DNA of 64,000 bases from Epiperipatus broadwayi (taxonomy: Eukaryota; Onychophora; Udeonychophora; Euonychophora; Peripatidae): positions 13,592,364 to 13,656,363 of the forward strand of contig JAQFVV010000012.1 in the NCBI GenBank assembly GCA_028023455.1, given 5' to 3'. This document shows, in pieces, positions 46,205 through 60,989 of the stretch. Under the pieces are notes generated by a model, which saw only the letters and a list, made by a program, of their open reading frames with translations, was not told the DNA's origin and searched no databases. Position 1 is the first letter of the stretch; each line of letters opens with the position of its first letter. The position numbers were made by a program, and so were the translations under genes.

Positions 46205-47504
46205 GCATTAATTCAATATTAATAAAATATTTTTAAAAGAAACTTATGTAGGCATCTTCATCTTCTCCTGACTGGGCTTTGAGTGGACTTCAAGTCAACT
46301 AGCAGTGTGGTGAGAATTTCATCTCATTCAGGCATAGGCAAGGCAGCTTTTGTCATCATTGTGGCCAGCTGGAACTGATGTGATCACATCTTGGCAATTT
46401 GGACAGAGAAAGGGCAGGTGCACCAGCTGGTTTTCTACCCCATGGTCATTTTAGTGGAAGCTCTGGTAGATTTCTCCATATTTTCTATCTGGTATAATGC
46501 AATAATTATTATTAAATGTTCATCCACTATCTTGAATGGTTCATTAAATCCACAAGAAAACAAGAATTCTTAAAAGAACTGCAGAATGAATTTCGTCTTA
46601 AAAAAAAATCAGCAATAGTCTAGTGCATAAATTAATCTCTAAGTGGTTAGATGATTGAAGAATTCCAGAACCAAAGTAGTGAACGCCTTGGTCAGAATGA
46701 ATGCCAAAGAAAGAATGAACTGAATCCCACAGCACTGACTAAAACCTATCAACCCCACTCATACAGAACCAATTCAGGTATCCCCCTAGGAAGTATGAAT
46801 CAGCCAACCCTTTTAATTTAGCTTATCATTCAGATTATAAACATTCCTTTCTATTTTTACGATTAAATTCTACTTAGCAGGTTTGATATAATGTATGGGT
46901 TTCCATCTTGAATACTCAGACCACTTGATTACAGTTATCAATTCAAAAGAATTTCTACTTTATCTAAAAAATATAATATTTTAATTACAACATTTATTAT
47001 CAAACATTTTGCTTTTGGTCAGATTTTTGCCAAAGCAATTAACATTCTTTGATTATGGAATTAAAATTACAGTTTTTAGAATAGTAAAAAATATGGTGGA
47101 ACAATTACTTTAATTATTTATTTTACTAATATGTTCCAACATGTGATCCATTTTTTCAATAAAGTTTGCTTTTCTCTATTTGAATTTTTCAGAGAAAAGC
47201 AAAATACATAAAATGACATATACTGAAAATATACAAAAAAATAAAATAAAATAAATAAAAAAAATACATGAGTTTATTATAAGTGTATTTGTCTGTTTAC
47301 ACTATTTCTGTGTCAATTGAATGTTTGCTTTAAATTGGTGTGTGTGGGTATTCTAATGCTCAGACCCAACTTCCATTATTAATATAGCACATTTATATAT
47401 TCGTTGTGCTTAATATATACAAATTTACATGTTTATCTGCTGTAATTTTCTTTACAGCAGACTTTGTGCATGGACATTTGATACTGCCTGGCACAATATC
47501 CCCC
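46205..47504. other. Unclassified repeat and probable LTR of the minus-strand element
   Basis: 46240-46570 is a moderately GC-rich block also in unit B; its open frame is not recognised. From about 47500 leftward the sequence beginning (minus strand) TGTGCCAGGCAGTATC follows a purine-rich tract (GAGAAGGGGGA), as expected for the 3' LTR of the Ty3/gypsy element. Its far end was not located. Confidence 0.45.
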
Positions 47505-47839
47505 TTCTCCAATGAGACTTTTAAATGGGTATGACCATTTAAAGTCTTAAGTTTTTATTTATACAGATATTATGAACTATACATGTGAGATGATTTCTAG
47601 AACATTCTGGGTGCTATGGTATGGGTTTTAGTGCACAAGCATTGTATGTGCCCTTTATTCCCTGTTCTGTTTTAATCCAGAAAGCATTATCCCCACTGCA
47701 CTCCACAATTTCAAAAGGGCCTTCATAAAGGTTAAAAATTTTTTTTACACTGGAACTTTTCTGGAATGCTCGCATGAGGCGTTCTGACCATCACTCTATC
47801 CCCTACCTTAAACTGGTAGTTTTGTGTGCTATGTTAACT

Positions 47840-48386
47840 TTATTTCTTCCAAGACTCATCTGGTGCATCCAGGATTGAGCCTTTTTTTTTATCTAATTCC
47901 ATGTCAATTGTTTTGTCTCTGCTCCCTGGAAAGTTTGCCTTGAAGAGTTTTGGTACAAGTTTTCCAAAATGTAGTTGTGTTGGAGGGAATCCTGTGGATT
48001 CGTGTACAGACCAGTTTATATAATTTAGTATGTGAGGTAGCTGTTTTACCCATCTTATGGTTTGTTGGTAAGTACGTACAAAACAGCCTTCCCAACTCCC
48101 GCATGACTCTTTCACAGAGATTACTTTGGAGGTTATGGATGGATGTAAGTATGTGTTTAACTTCCCGCTTAGTAACCCATTTGTTCCACTCGTCCAATAC
48201 AAAAAGGGTCCCATAGTCTGTCAGGATCATTTCTGGTTTCCCAACTGTGTTAAAATGTGAGGACTCTAGAACCTTTATAGTTTCGCGTGTTGTAGTTCTT
48301 GCTAAAGGGTAGGCTGCCACTAATATGGAGAAAAGGTCATATAACGAGTAGATATCTTTTTCTGTTGAAGGGTGGCAGAGGGCCAT
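47840..48386 (-). pseudogene. Integrase core, frameshifted (unit A)
   Basis: Two overlapping frames cover the DDE core: one holds the second Asp (ILTDYGTLFV) and the other the region after it (ESTGFPPTQLHFGK). The first Asp (MDFYGPLPPF) lies in the preceding frame. In unit B the same core is a single frame (61190-61828), so the break here, near 48060-48200, arose in this copy or is a sequence error. Confidence 0.8.
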
Positions 48387-48930
48387 AAAAATCCATGGCC
48401 ATTATTTCCTTTGAGGTGTTAGGGATGATTGATTTCATTGGAGATGTGTATGCTCTATTCAATGGTTTTGTGTGCTGGCATATTTCACATTTGTTCAATA
48501 TCTTTATTATATACCGATGCATTCCGGCCCAATAAAACCAGCGCTTGAGGCAATATTCAGTGAGGGAGCGCCGAATGGCTGGTGGTACCATCACTCTCCA
48601 TTCATCGATGTCTTCTTGAATGTGGTAGTATAAAACCCCTTTCTCTATTTTGTATTGACACTTATCTAGAGCAGGGTCATCCTTCTGAGAAGACTGTGTA
48701 TATAGTCTTATGATTCGGTTTAGGTCCTTATCTTCATGCTGTCTCTTTGACATTTGATTTAGATGTTCCTCTATGTCTTTGTCCTTATCTGATGCTATGC
48801 TCATCATGTATGCATGGTCTATCATCAGGTGTTGTTGAGTTTGATTGGTTTGACGACTCTGGATGTCAGCCACCACATTCTCAGCTCCTTTGCAATGTTT
48901 CACCGTATAATTAAACTCTTGGAGAAACAA
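48337..48930 (-). pseudogene. RNase H C-terminus and integrase zinc finger (unit A)
   Basis: Begins with FNYTVKHCKGAENVVAD, the end of Ty3/gypsy RNase H, and continues to KILNKCEICQHTK, the cysteine pair of the integrase zinc finger, then MDFYGPLPPFNRKRYLLVI, the start of the integrase core. 197 codons are open here, while unit B is broken in this part. Confidence 0.8.
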
Positions 48931-49452
48931 ACTCCACCGAACTAGTCGGCTATTAGTGAGATAGCTGTGATTTAGAAATTGAAGACTCTAGTAGCATAGG
49001 GCGAAATTTTTCAAATGCTCATACGATTGCAAGGGCTTCTTTTTCTGAAACTGTGTAATTACATTCAGGTCCTTTCAACAACCCACTGAACTTGAGATAG
49101 GGTAATGCCCAGTCCATATGCACTGCTATCAGTTTGAAGTATAAAGGGTTTGTCGAAGTCTGGGTATGCTAGCACCACTTGTTTTATAAAACTTTTTCTT
49201 AATCTCAACGAATGCTTCCTCTTGTTTGATGGTCCAGTTCCAATGGGTATCTTTCCTTAGTAGTAAAGGTTCCATTCGGTCAGCAAATTTTTCACAGAAT
49301 CTGTTGTAAACATTGCATAGTCCTAAAAAGGACCGAATGTTCTTTCGTGTTTTAAGTACAGGAAAGTCAGTAATTGCACTAAATTTTATCAGGGTGGGGT
49401 TTGATTCCCGTTCGTCCCACCAAATAACCCAAAAATTCTATCTCCTCAGAAA

Positions 49453-49960
49453 TCAATATACTCCCTTTTTTAAGTTGATTTTGATTCCTTTAGCTTCGCA
49501 TTCTGCAAAAAAATAGTTGTAAGTGTTGGAAGTGTTCTTCAGTGATGTGGATGCTACGATGTCATCCACATATATTGTTAAAAATTTTCCTGATTTCCTG
49601 GGACAAAACTTGGTCCAGACATCGTAATAAACCTGCACTGCTATTAACTAAGCCGAAAGGCATTCGATTAAATTGATATGTGTGGCCTCCATATCTAAAA
49701 GCTGTGTATTTGCGATCTGTGTGATGCAATTCTATCTGCCAGTAGCTAGCAGTTAAGTCGAATGTGGAAAATATTATTTTGTTTTTAAATTTCATGAGTA
49801 ATTCTTGCATACGGGGCAGAATAGTACAATCTGGTATTGTAGCCTTGTTAAGTTGGCGTGTGTCAAGGCATAACCGTACAGATCCATTTTTCTTTCTGAC
49901 CACCACTAGGGGGTTACAGTATGGGGAAAAGCATTTATCAATAATGCCCCATTTCAACAT
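49453..49960 (-). pseudogene. Reverse transcriptase, frameshifted (unit A)
   Basis: Motifs on the minus strand: VRKKNGSVRLCLDTRQLNKA, then FDLTASYWQIELH (motif A Asp), MPFGLVNS (motif B region), and in a second frame TIYVDDIVAS (YVDD active site) and KGIKINLKK. The shift falls near 49590, in a run of A/T. Confidence 0.85.
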
Positions 49961-50155
49961 TTGTTCAGCTGTTTCTCCATCTCCTCCTTAAATTTGTGTG
50001 GTATGGGGTAGGATCATGCTTGGAATAATTCTCCTGGTTTCAATCAGCTTCTTTGCTTATATCCTTTAATGAGCCCAGGACTATCAGAGATTGTTTTTAT
50101 AAGTATGAAGCATAGATTTGAGATTTTTTGTCTCAGTGGCAGAAGTCAGTTTTGC

Positions 50156-50784
50156 TCAATTTGCCTTTTCTTCCATAAGCTCCATGTCCAATTGGGTCAT
50201 ACAACATGCCTCAGTATCATTATGTAAATGGGGTTTTAGCATTTTGATTTGTTTGTCATTACACACTACAAGCCAATGTTCATAATCTAAAATGCATCTG
50301 TTTTTGTGCAAGAAGTCGGAACCCAACACAACTTCATAGATAAGACTGGCCATTATTAAGAACACTTGGTATACCATCTTATGCTATATATGCATCTGTA
50401 CCCAAATTTGCTTAGGCAGAAGTTTCGCTTCCGGTTGTTTGCTAACGTTATTTGCGCCATCTTCAAAGGCAAGATTTCTATGTGCGGGTTTTTTGTTAAA
50501 ATCCGGTGGTATTGATCTTCTGATATTACAGATATTTGACTGCCTGAATCCAGCATGGCCATGACTTCAACTCCCTCCATTGTCAGACTGATCTCAGGAC
50601 AACTTTGTGGAGCATATTCAGTCACTCTATCTTCCCATGAACATATCAAGTTTGATATTTCTTTGTCCGTATTAGTCCATGGTTTTACAAGGTGGTCATA
50701 GAACTCTTCATTTTTGTTCCTGTTAACATGATTGGTATGTTTATCTTCCCAAACATTTGCTGATAGCTTATATTGTTGGCTCAT
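50156..50784 (-). pseudogene. Protease region (unit A)
   Basis: Two frames: 50356-50784 with VMAMLDSGSQISVIS (DSG active site), and 50156-50377 with VVLGSDFLHKNRCILDY (the ILG-like flap-side motif). Unit B has both in one frame (63542-63967). Confidence 0.8.
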
Positions 50785-50806
50785 GTCTACCTCATTTAGT
50801 AATTCA

Positions 50807-51458
50807 TCATTTGTTGCACTGAATTCCTATTTGTGGTAACATTTGTTCAACATGGAGTGGCAGATTGCGGTGGATTATCCTGACAATTCGCTCCTCTGAT
50901 ATGTGGCATGCGTTCAATGTCTGAAATCTTGTTGCTTGCCTCCTGAAAAATTGCAAGTAATTTTCGCCAGTATTCCCTTCATATTTTTCCTGCATGACTT
51001 GGTACAGGATCATCTCTTGGCACTGTTTACTCCAAAACTTTTTAACAATACATTTTTATAATCCTTGAATGTATTGGGAAGGTGGAACAAGGATTGTCAC
51101 CATGTTTGAGTATCACCATGGAGGTGACTGCAGGCAATTGCCAGTTTACCAAAGTCATTAACTTGGTTTACTTGGAAATATCTTTCCAAGCTTTTAATAT
51201 GCCTCGATAGGAGCTTCATCTGTTTGTCCCTCAAATATCTTTATCTTTAAAAACTGGTTTATATTGCACAGGTAAGGTTGTCCCTTTTCTCTTTTATGCA
51301 TCTCATTTTTCATGCTAAGGCCTTAGGTTATTCCTGCATCCCTCTCCCTTTTTCATGCTTTGAAATCTTGTTTCAATTTACTTTGATATTTCACATTTGA
51401 AATCATTCATTCTTTGATTCATGTATGCTGTGTTTTCTGAGAGTTGTTGTCTCCATTC
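50807..51458 (-). pseudogene. Gag fragments (unit A)
   Basis: 50807-51013 reads LQFFRRQATRFQTLNACHIS, a Gag-like helical segment. Next to the gap a short polar stretch (EWRQQLSENTAYMNQRM) may be the N-terminal coiled region. Broken between, and cut by the gap. Confidence 0.55.
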
Positions 51459-51958
51459 NNNNNNNNNNNNNNNNNNNNNNNNNNNNNNNNNNNNNNNNNN
51501 NNNNNNNNNNNNNNNNNNNNNNNNNNNNNNNNNNNNNNNNNNNNNNNNNNNNNNNNNNNNNNNNNNNNNNNNNNNNNNNNNNNNNNNNNNNNNNNNNNNN
51601 NNNNNNNNNNNNNNNNNNNNNNNNNNNNNNNNNNNNNNNNNNNNNNNNNNNNNNNNNNNNNNNNNNNNNNNNNNNNNNNNNNNNNNNNNNNNNNNNNNNN
51701 NNNNNNNNNNNNNNNNNNNNNNNNNNNNNNNNNNNNNNNNNNNNNNNNNNNNNNNNNNNNNNNNNNNNNNNNNNNNNNNNNNNNNNNNNNNNNNNNNNNN
51801 NNNNNNNNNNNNNNNNNNNNNNNNNNNNNNNNNNNNNNNNNNNNNNNNNNNNNNNNNNNNNNNNNNNNNNNNNNNNNNNNNNNNNNNNNNNNNNNNNNNN
51901 NNNNNNNNNNNNNNNNNNNNNNNNNNNNNNNNNNNNNNNNNNNNNNNNNNNNNNNNNN
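51459..51958. other. Assembly gap of exactly 500 N
   Basis: Undetermined bases. The exact length of 500 indicates a placeholder used when joining contigs, not a measured distance. Reading frames that seem to cross it are meaningless. Confidence 0.98.
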
Positions 51959-53410
51959 TCAATATCTTCTACAATCTTTTGAGATCCAATTTGAAACACT
52001 CATCTATTGTTTTCTTCTAGAAATATGGGTAGCCTAGCTCTATTTCATTCCCTTAATCTTCCAATGATGTCAGTGATATCTGTTTCTTCTCTCACCCATA
52101 TACTTCACTTCAGATCTTCTTTTGCTCAATGCCATGGGTCCATACTTCTTAAGTGATCTGAAGCATCTGTTGCTCTTTTAGTAAACACTCAAGTCTACAT
52201 CCATATACAAGAACTGGTAAATACATTTATTGAAAACATTTCTGGAAAATACATAGTCTTTTCCTTTTAATATTATTTTTAACAGAAGATATAAGTTACA
52301 TATACTTCTGATTAATTTCATCCACTGTGCATTCATCTATATTAAAAATATGACTAGATATTTCTTAGTTAACTTCTTTAATTCACAATTATCAAGCTTT
52401 TGTGTTTTTCTTCTGAGAAAATCCACTAAAGCATTATTTAGTCTCTGGCATTTTACTTTACTTTTACTTTTACTTTTATCTTATAAGTTTTGCAATATTT
52501 CCTGAAGTTGAAAAGCATTATTTTCAAAAAAAAATAATATCATCTGCAAAATCTAAATGACTTAATAAGATCCATATATTTTCATTTTGTTTGACTTCTT
52601 AAATTGAAATCAACAAAATTATTTTAATAAAACTGAAATAAAAAGTTTTGAAGATATGAATTCACTCTGTTGTGCACTCTTATCAGTGTTAATCTTAGTG
52701 TCACCACATAATTTAATTACAGCTGCTGCATTTTAATAAATATTCTTCAGAATATAACAGTATCTTGAGTTTAAACTGTGGAAATGCTTATAGAATCAAA
52801 TGTTTTTCATAAATATAAAATTCCAATGCATAATGGCAATGCATATGCACTAATACTTTCTATAACTAAAGTTAACATTTGTATGTAATCCTCTGTGCTA
52901 AAACCATTTTTAAATCCAGCTAGTTTTTCTGGTTGATTAGAATCTGAAGTTCATTATAGACAAGTTATAATTATCTTGGTAAAGATTCTATAAAACTCAT
53001 TAAAAAAATGAGAGATCTGTAATTTTTAATATTTTTTTTATCATCTTTCTATTAATAAACTTTTTTCCAATCAGTAGGTATATCTGTATCATTTGATTAT
53101 TTTGCATATAATTTTGCCTACAAGTTTTCAATTTCTTCATCTGCTAATTTTAAATGTCATTGATTCCATCATTTCTTCATAAATTAATTGTACATCCTAC
53201 TTTTTCAATTAAAATGGTTGGCAATTCAGAAGATATAATTTTAGAGATTACTTTATTTCTCATTCTTTACTATAATATAATACTTTATAAAACTTTTTCA
53301 TACATTTCATAATGTCATCTCTCTTTTTAATTATAGATTCATCTTTTCTTTCAATTGCTGAAACAACTTTCCAAGATCAAGTTATTCTCTTATACATTTA
53401 TTCCTTTATA
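51959..53410 (-). pseudogene. Decayed RTE-like LINE reverse transcriptase (unit B)
   Basis: Counterpart of 38619-40090, with the same landmarks (FADDI near 52545, the GFKNGFST-like segment near 52905). It carries its own indels; no open frame. Confidence 0.6.
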
Positions 53411-53636
53411 TATATAACTTTCACTGCTAATTCACAGATATATTTTCTTGCATCATTCATTCTTTATATATATATATTATTTTGCAGAATTACAAATATT
53501 CAATTCTTAATTGATTATTTTTAAATATTTTTATTTTCCTTCTTTTCTTAACATTATTCTATAATTATAATAATAGTCAAAGCACTTTTTCTAAACTGAA
53601 ATTTTTTTTATATCATTTAAGCAATATAATTTCTAT

Positions 53637-54605
53637 AGTGCAATTTTCACAACACGACTTTCATGCAAGGCAGCAACTGGTTTCTATCTGCATGTAACAA
53701 CTTGTGGAGGGGTGTAATCATAAACATATGACCAAAGATGCATGATTCCCAAAATGCATATTTCTTACTGAACCAGCACTTATCAGTTGGCCCAGATCAC
53801 ATTCTCTTACAAATATCTTTATCATTGTTCAGTATATATGGATAGCCAATTACTATAATATAACTGATAAGTGTCAAACTTCCACCTCACAACTTTGACA
53901 CAAACCACTTGATGAAAGTATATTAATAATTTTTATTAGTCATTCATTAGAATAAAAATTATCCGCATAATGAATATTTCTGTTGTGCAATTTTCACTAC
54001 ACCACTCTCACATAAGACAGGGACACTTTTAACACCTTGTGAAAGAGTGTAATCATAAACATATGACCAAAGATATGTGAACAAAATATATGATCCCCAA
54101 GATGATGACAGTTAGTTCAGCACAAAATATGCAACTTGAGAATCATCTTTTTCATATGTTGTGGTCATATGTTTATGATTTCATCCCTCCACAAGGTGTT
54201 AAAATTGGATAGAAACCAATTTCTACCTTGCATGAGAAAGGTATAGTAAAAATTACACTACAAAATCTCTAGTCTAATGAATGATTAATAAAAATTATTA
54301 ATATATTTCCATGGAGTGGATGTATCAAAGTTATGAGGGCATTAAGTTTGACACTTATTAATTAAACTTTAGTAATTAGCTATCCATATATATTGAGCAG
54401 ATAAAGATATGTGTAAAAGATTGGGATCTAGGCCAACTACTAAGTGCTGTTTTACCACAAAATGTGCACTTTGGAAATCCTCCAACTTTTTCATAAGTCT
54501 TTGGTCATATATTTATGATTACACCTCTCTAAATGACATTAAAAGCAGATAGAAACCAGTCCCTATCTTGCGTGAGAGTGGTGCAGTGAAAAGTACAGAA
54601 ATATT
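53637..54605. repeat. Fold-back repeat (unit B)
   Basis: Nearly identical to 40317-41290. The main difference is an 8-base deletion (AAGGGAAT of unit A at about 40947-40954). Confidence 0.75.
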
Positions 54606-55634
54606 ATTCATTAAGTGGATGAATTTAATGACTAATAAAAATTAATATCATTTAAAACAATGTCCAAATACCAATTAAATAATTTAATAATAATTTCTAT
54701 GGAAAAGCTTATCTCTAAAACAACAAATTATAAAGAACCATTTGCTGTAAACAAAGTGCAAAAAAAATGATTTAATACATTAATTCTTTTTTATTCTCCC
54801 TGAGTTTTATATTATATTTTAATGTTTTGTTTTATTTTTACGCATTTTTTGTTTTATAATTTTTTATTTTTTATAGAAGTTTTTTAATAAAGATATTTCT
54901 TTTATTTAATATACATTTTTTCTATTATTATTCATTGCTTTCTTCAGTGCACTATTCTAAATAAGTAGAAAAACAGCGTTTTATAATAATTAGTCTAATG
55001 CAAGATAAAAGCAGCTCCAATGACACTTTCTTAAAAGAGTCAAAAAGAAGGCAGTATTCACCAGGCTTGCCCTATTGTCATATAATAAGGACTTGAGCCT
55101 TTTTCCATTCATGTTTTACCCTCTAATTAAAAATTGCTAGAAATTTGGAATATCTGCATATATAATTTATTATAAATAAATTAGTTTCACTCATAATTAC
55201 TCCCCTAAAATCACTCTAAAAACTAATAAAAACATTGCTGTAACTAAAAAATATTACAAGACATGTGCATGTAAATTAGAGCATTAGAAAAAATTGATAT
55301 AAGAATGCAAGAGAGCTACTCCTGCACAGGAATGAGATTAAATGTGTTGAAGTAATTTAAGGTTGTTAAGGCAGAAGCAGCAGCATTCTAAGGTCAGACA
55401 AAATGGTTCAGAACAAAATGTAAAACTTTAGAACTTTTTAGACCGTCTGAAGAAATTAATAGCTATTATTTTTTATTGTTATTATTTGTTACGTTGTGAA
55501 GTAAACTTAAATGTCCAAATGTTTTCTAGTTTGCCTGTCTTAAATAAATGTTAATAAACAATATTATGTAACTGTTCTTCATATGCCATGTAAATTATTC
55601 TTGCTGTCTGATGAGTCTTTAGAGACCTTCAGAG

Positions 55635-57470
55635 TGGCGCAATTGACAGGATTTCAACCTGTCTGAAATAATCCCAATTGTCCAAACTTACAATCTTTAG
55701 ATAACTTTTTCAACGCAAGATCGTAATCCACATATTTTTCTTGTGGTAATTGTTTCTGGTTTCTCAACCCCATACATATTACTAAAGTGGCGCAAGTCAA
55801 CTGGATACACAGTCTGTGAAACAAAAGGGAAAAATTAGCAGATGACACATGATAAATTCTACTGTAAACAATGGTAGTATTAAAATTTTATGATTCTCGA
55901 ATTTGATATAAATAGCATTGAGTCATGGAAGAGTTGCGCAGAACATGTACTGTACTACATGTTCATAAATAAAGTAGATGAACATCCTAAAATGTGTACA
56001 CTCTTTTACTTTGCAGGTCCAGACATTATTCAGGTTGCGAATAAATTAGCTGACCCTAAGTGTCCAGAGAAACTTCCATAAAGAAGTTATAAAAGTATTA
56101 AAAGGCTATTTCGCTCCCGAGAATATCTAAGTGGGTAGCAAACCAGAAATAATTACCACAAGAAAAATATATAGATTAAGATCTTGCCTTGAGAAAGTTA
56201 TCTGAAGAATGTGAGTTCAGACCAGAAATAAATGACTCATTACTGGAACAATTTTTATATGGCATAACAGATGAAAGTTTTAGAAAAATATTGCTGAGTG
56301 ATCCTAATTTAAATTATAAATTAGTGACAGACAAGCATGTCGCCCAAGAGACTACATTAAGTTATGCCTCTGAGTATGGATTGTCTCAACATTTAAAAAA
56401 ATTTCCATCACTAAAAAAAATTAAAAAGAAATTTCCCGATTCCCAGTAGAGAGAAAAAAAAGCAAATACGCTATTGCTGTGGGAAGTTTAGATATATAAA
56501 AATTAACTTCAAGTATAAAGATAAAATGAATAGAAATTGTGTCTAAAAAACATTTAGCAGCAGTCTGTCATTTTACAGATCATAGAACCATTAATAAGAA
56601 AAAAACGAATTACAAATATTGGGGAGACATGGGGCATAGGAAAACAAATATAAATACATTAAAAGATAGCAAAATGGATCACATATTATTAGGTATGGAA
56701 ATCTGTAGTAAACAAGTAATGATGGAAGTTGACAGTGGAGCTGGATTGTCAATATTGCATAAAGAATGAATTAAAAATTAGTGAAAACCATAAAAAGAAA
56801 ATCATGTGACAAGATATTAATGAAAACAAAGTTGACATTCATGGAACAGTTGCAGACCTGTAAGGCTGAATTCGAGGCAAGGATTTCTTATAGTGCACAT
56901 GGTAAATAAAGGATTTAGCTCACTGCTAGGAAAAAAACTGGTTTGGACCTCTAAGTATACACATAAACAAACAGTCTGAATGGAATGAGATCAGTTGAAC
57001 TAAGAACGAGACTAGCGAATGTTGAATTGATAAAAGATGCACAATTGATCATATGTAAGCCTCACAAAGTACTATATGCCTTGAGAAATACAACTGAAAA
57101 AAACATCGGATGACTTAGTCTTTAAGGGAGTTTTAATGCTCACTGAAGATTCCACATGAGCCACACCAATAATTACAACTGTAAAGCAAGATGGAAGTTT
57201 GTGATTGTGCAGAGATTATAGAAGTACTCTGATTAAATTCATAAACAAAAGGTCATATCCAGTTCCATGCATGCGTGAAGTATTCACAGTATTACAGAAG
57301 CCTAACTATTTCATGAAAATAGATATAAGAGCTGCTTTTCATCAGATACCAGTAACAGAGAAAACAGCAGAACTGTTAACCTTAATCACTCATAAGTCTA
57401 CCGGATCATTACTTCCCTGCGGAATTCTGCTCCTAATCTTGCACTGAGCATGAAGTGATCAAGATTTAAC
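55635..57470 (+). mobile_element. Decayed Ty3/gypsy relic, plus strand (unit B)
   Basis: Counterpart of 42326-44160, with the primer-site-like duplication, the inverted Gag fragment (about 55654-55775), Gag pieces (55890-56081, 56189-56449), protease DSGA (56539-56769) and RT start (57205-57447). It shares nearly all of unit A's stops and shifts, so the element was already dead before the units separated. It has about 20 extra bases near 56505-56525 and lacks about 16 near 56990 relative to unit A. Confidence 0.8.
57205..57447 (+). pseudogene. Reverse transcriptase N-terminal fragment (unit B)
   Basis: Same reading as the unit A fragment, motif A DIRAAFHQI included. Just beyond its stop the two units become clearly more diverged. 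Confidence 0.75.
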
Positions 57471-58383
57471 AGGGAAAGAAATGGATACCAATTTAGCCGA
57501 TTGACTGTCTTACATATATATTGGTACTTCCAGCTAAACTGATAGAAAGAGTGAATTGACAGGACTCTACCAATTAAAAACCCCTTTAGTTAATATCCTT
57601 CTCGAATGCCCGAATGTTTAGAACCTATGGTAAGTACATATCTTTGAAAAGTCTACTTACAGATAGCTTTTGCGCTCCACTCCTAGAAAGGAATAAAAAT
57701 GAATTTCCCCCCCTCCTAGAAGGATATGTAATACCATATGTACAGTGGAGCATGAGAATAAGATTTAACACCCCGGTAGAGCGATATCCCATGTGGCTAG
57801 CTCAGTACACTCTACATCCAGGGTCTTCAATGGGTAAGTTAAATGGTTATAATAGGTACGTGATTGATAAGGAAAGAGTACATTTTATCAAATAAATAAT
57901 AATACGAAAATGAAACAAATTTAATATCATGATCAAGTATTTATTTAATCCCAGATACCCAACACTGTTTCAAACTTAAAATGATATAATAAAAATAAAT
58001 AAAAATCCGATTATTATCACAAACCCGTATATATATTTGATGCTTTGAAATGGATAAAATATAAATACAATTTTAAATGAATAAGAAAAATAATAAATCC
58101 CTAAAACTATTTACAATGTTTCATAATGAATGGAAGTGGTCTGAGCTTTTTTACCCTGTAGAAATAAGTTATACTTTGTGTGATTTGATATATATTTCTC
58201 ATATAAAAGATTTTCAGTTATACAGGCATACACTTCTACTCAGGACTTTAAAACCTTTTTTTATTGATAGCAAATATAATAAAAAAAAACAACTATGCGT
58301 ACATATATTTGCACTATAAAATATTTCACTAATTTCATATTTTACAACATGTCAATAAGGTTGTGTTAGCTCAGATACCATAT

Positions 58384-59222
<839 letters not shown>

Positions 59223-60989
59223 CGTATTTTCCGAATATTACAAATGCATGTGCGCATATATACACATGTATATTTATGTATGACAATTTGCAACTAGAAG
59301 AAAAACAAGCAGCAACAAAAAAAAAAACCAATTGCAATCTTTGCTGAAAATACTAGAATTTAGGATAGAAAAATGAATTAAAAAGATTTAAGTAAAAGCT
59401 GTATCATTATGCCTGTAATAACCGTAAATTCAATATATATATATATATGCGAGAGACTACTCTCTCTCTCTCTTTTTTTTTTAAATGATTAATAATAATA
59501 ATAAAAATAATATATTTCTAATTATCAGAAATATCAGAATGCATTAATTCAATATTAATAAAATATTTTTAAAAGAAACTTATGTAGGCATCTTCATCTT
59601 CTCCTGACTGGGCTTTTGAGTGGACTTCAAGTCAACTGGCTGTGCGGTGAGAATTTCATCTCATTCAGGCATAGGCAAGGCGGCTTTTGTCATCATCGTG
59701 GCTGACTGGAACTGATGTGATCACATCTTGGCGATTTGGACAGAGCGAGAGCGTGTGCACCAGCTGGTTTTCTACCACATGGTCATTTTAGTGGAAGTTC
59801 TGATAGATTTCTCCATATTTTCTATCTGGTATAATGCAATAATTATTATTAAATGTTCATCCACTATCTTGAATGGTTCATTAAATCCACAAGAAAACAA
59901 GAATTCTTAAAAGAACTGCAGAATGAATTTCGTCTTAAAAAAAAATCAGCAATAGTCTAGTGCATAAATTAATCTCTAAGTGGTTAGATGATTGAAGAAT
60001 TCCGGAACCAAAGTAGTGAATGACTTGGCCAGAATGAATGCCAAAGGAAGAATTGAATCCCACGGCACTGACTAAAACCTATCAGCCCCACTCATACAGA
60101 ACCAATTCAGGCACCCCCCTGAGAAGTATGAATCAGCCAACCCTTTTAATTTAGCTTATCATTCAGATTATAAACATTCCTTTCTATTTTTCTGATTAAA
60201 TTTTACATGGCATGGTATGATATGTTTGGGTTTCCATCTTGGATACTCAGACCACTTGATTACAGATATCAATTCAAAAGAATTTCTACTTTATCTAAAA
60301 AAAATAATATTTTAATTACAACATTTATTATCAAACATTTTGCTTTTGGTCAGATTTTTGCCAAAGCAATTAACATTCTTTGATTAAATTAAAATTTCAG
60401 TTTTTAGAATAGTAAATAGTAATTAAAAAAATTACTTTAATTATTTATTTTACTAATATGTTCCAACATGTGATCCATTTTTTCAATAAAGTTTGCTATT
60501 CTCTATTTGAATTTTTCAGAGAAAAGCAAAATACATAAAATGACATATACTGAAAATATACAAAAAAAATTAAAAAAAATTAAATAAATAAATAACAAAA
60601 AATACATATTTTATTATATGTGTATTTGTTTGTTTACAATATTTCTGTGTCAATTGAATGTTTGCTTTAGATTGGTGTGTGTGGGTATTCTAATGCTCAG
60701 ACCCAACTTCCATTATTAATATAGCATATTTATATATTTGTTGTGCTTAATATATATAAATTTACATGTGTATCTGCTGTAATGTTCTTTACAGCAGACT
60801 TTGTGCATGGACATTTGATAATGCCTGGCACAATACCCCCCTCTCCAATGAGACTTTTAAATGGGTATGACCATTTAAAGTCTTAAGTTTTTATTTATAC
60901 AGATATTATGAACTATACATGTGAGATGATTTCTAGAGCACCCTGGGTGCTATGGTATGGGTTTTAGCACTGAGCATTGTATGTGCTAT

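Larger units (their letters stand above)
47505..51458 (-). mobile_element. Decayed Ty3/gypsy element, minus strand (unit A)
   Basis: Minus-strand order: Gag (51458 to about 50807), protease (50784-50156), RT (about 49960-49450), RNase H end and integrase zinc finger (48930-48337), integrase core (48386-47840), integrase C-terminus (about 47830-47700), polypurine tract (about 47505), then LTR. This protease-RT-RNase H-integrase order defines Ty3/gypsy. It is not closely related to the plus-strand relic next to it. Multiple frameshifts; the 5' end runs into the N gap. Confidence 0.85.

Noticed and set aside
46391-46573. 60-codon frame also present in unit B (59728-59910)
   Set aside because: It belongs to a duplicated repeat block, has no recognised domain, and conservation is explained by the duplication.
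51378-52037. Long frames crossing the N run
   Set aside because: They consist almost entirely of undetermined bases.
57614-57895. 93-codon frame in unit B
   Set aside because: The same region in unit A is full of stops, no domain is recognised, and it lies in the decayed 3' part of a retroelement.
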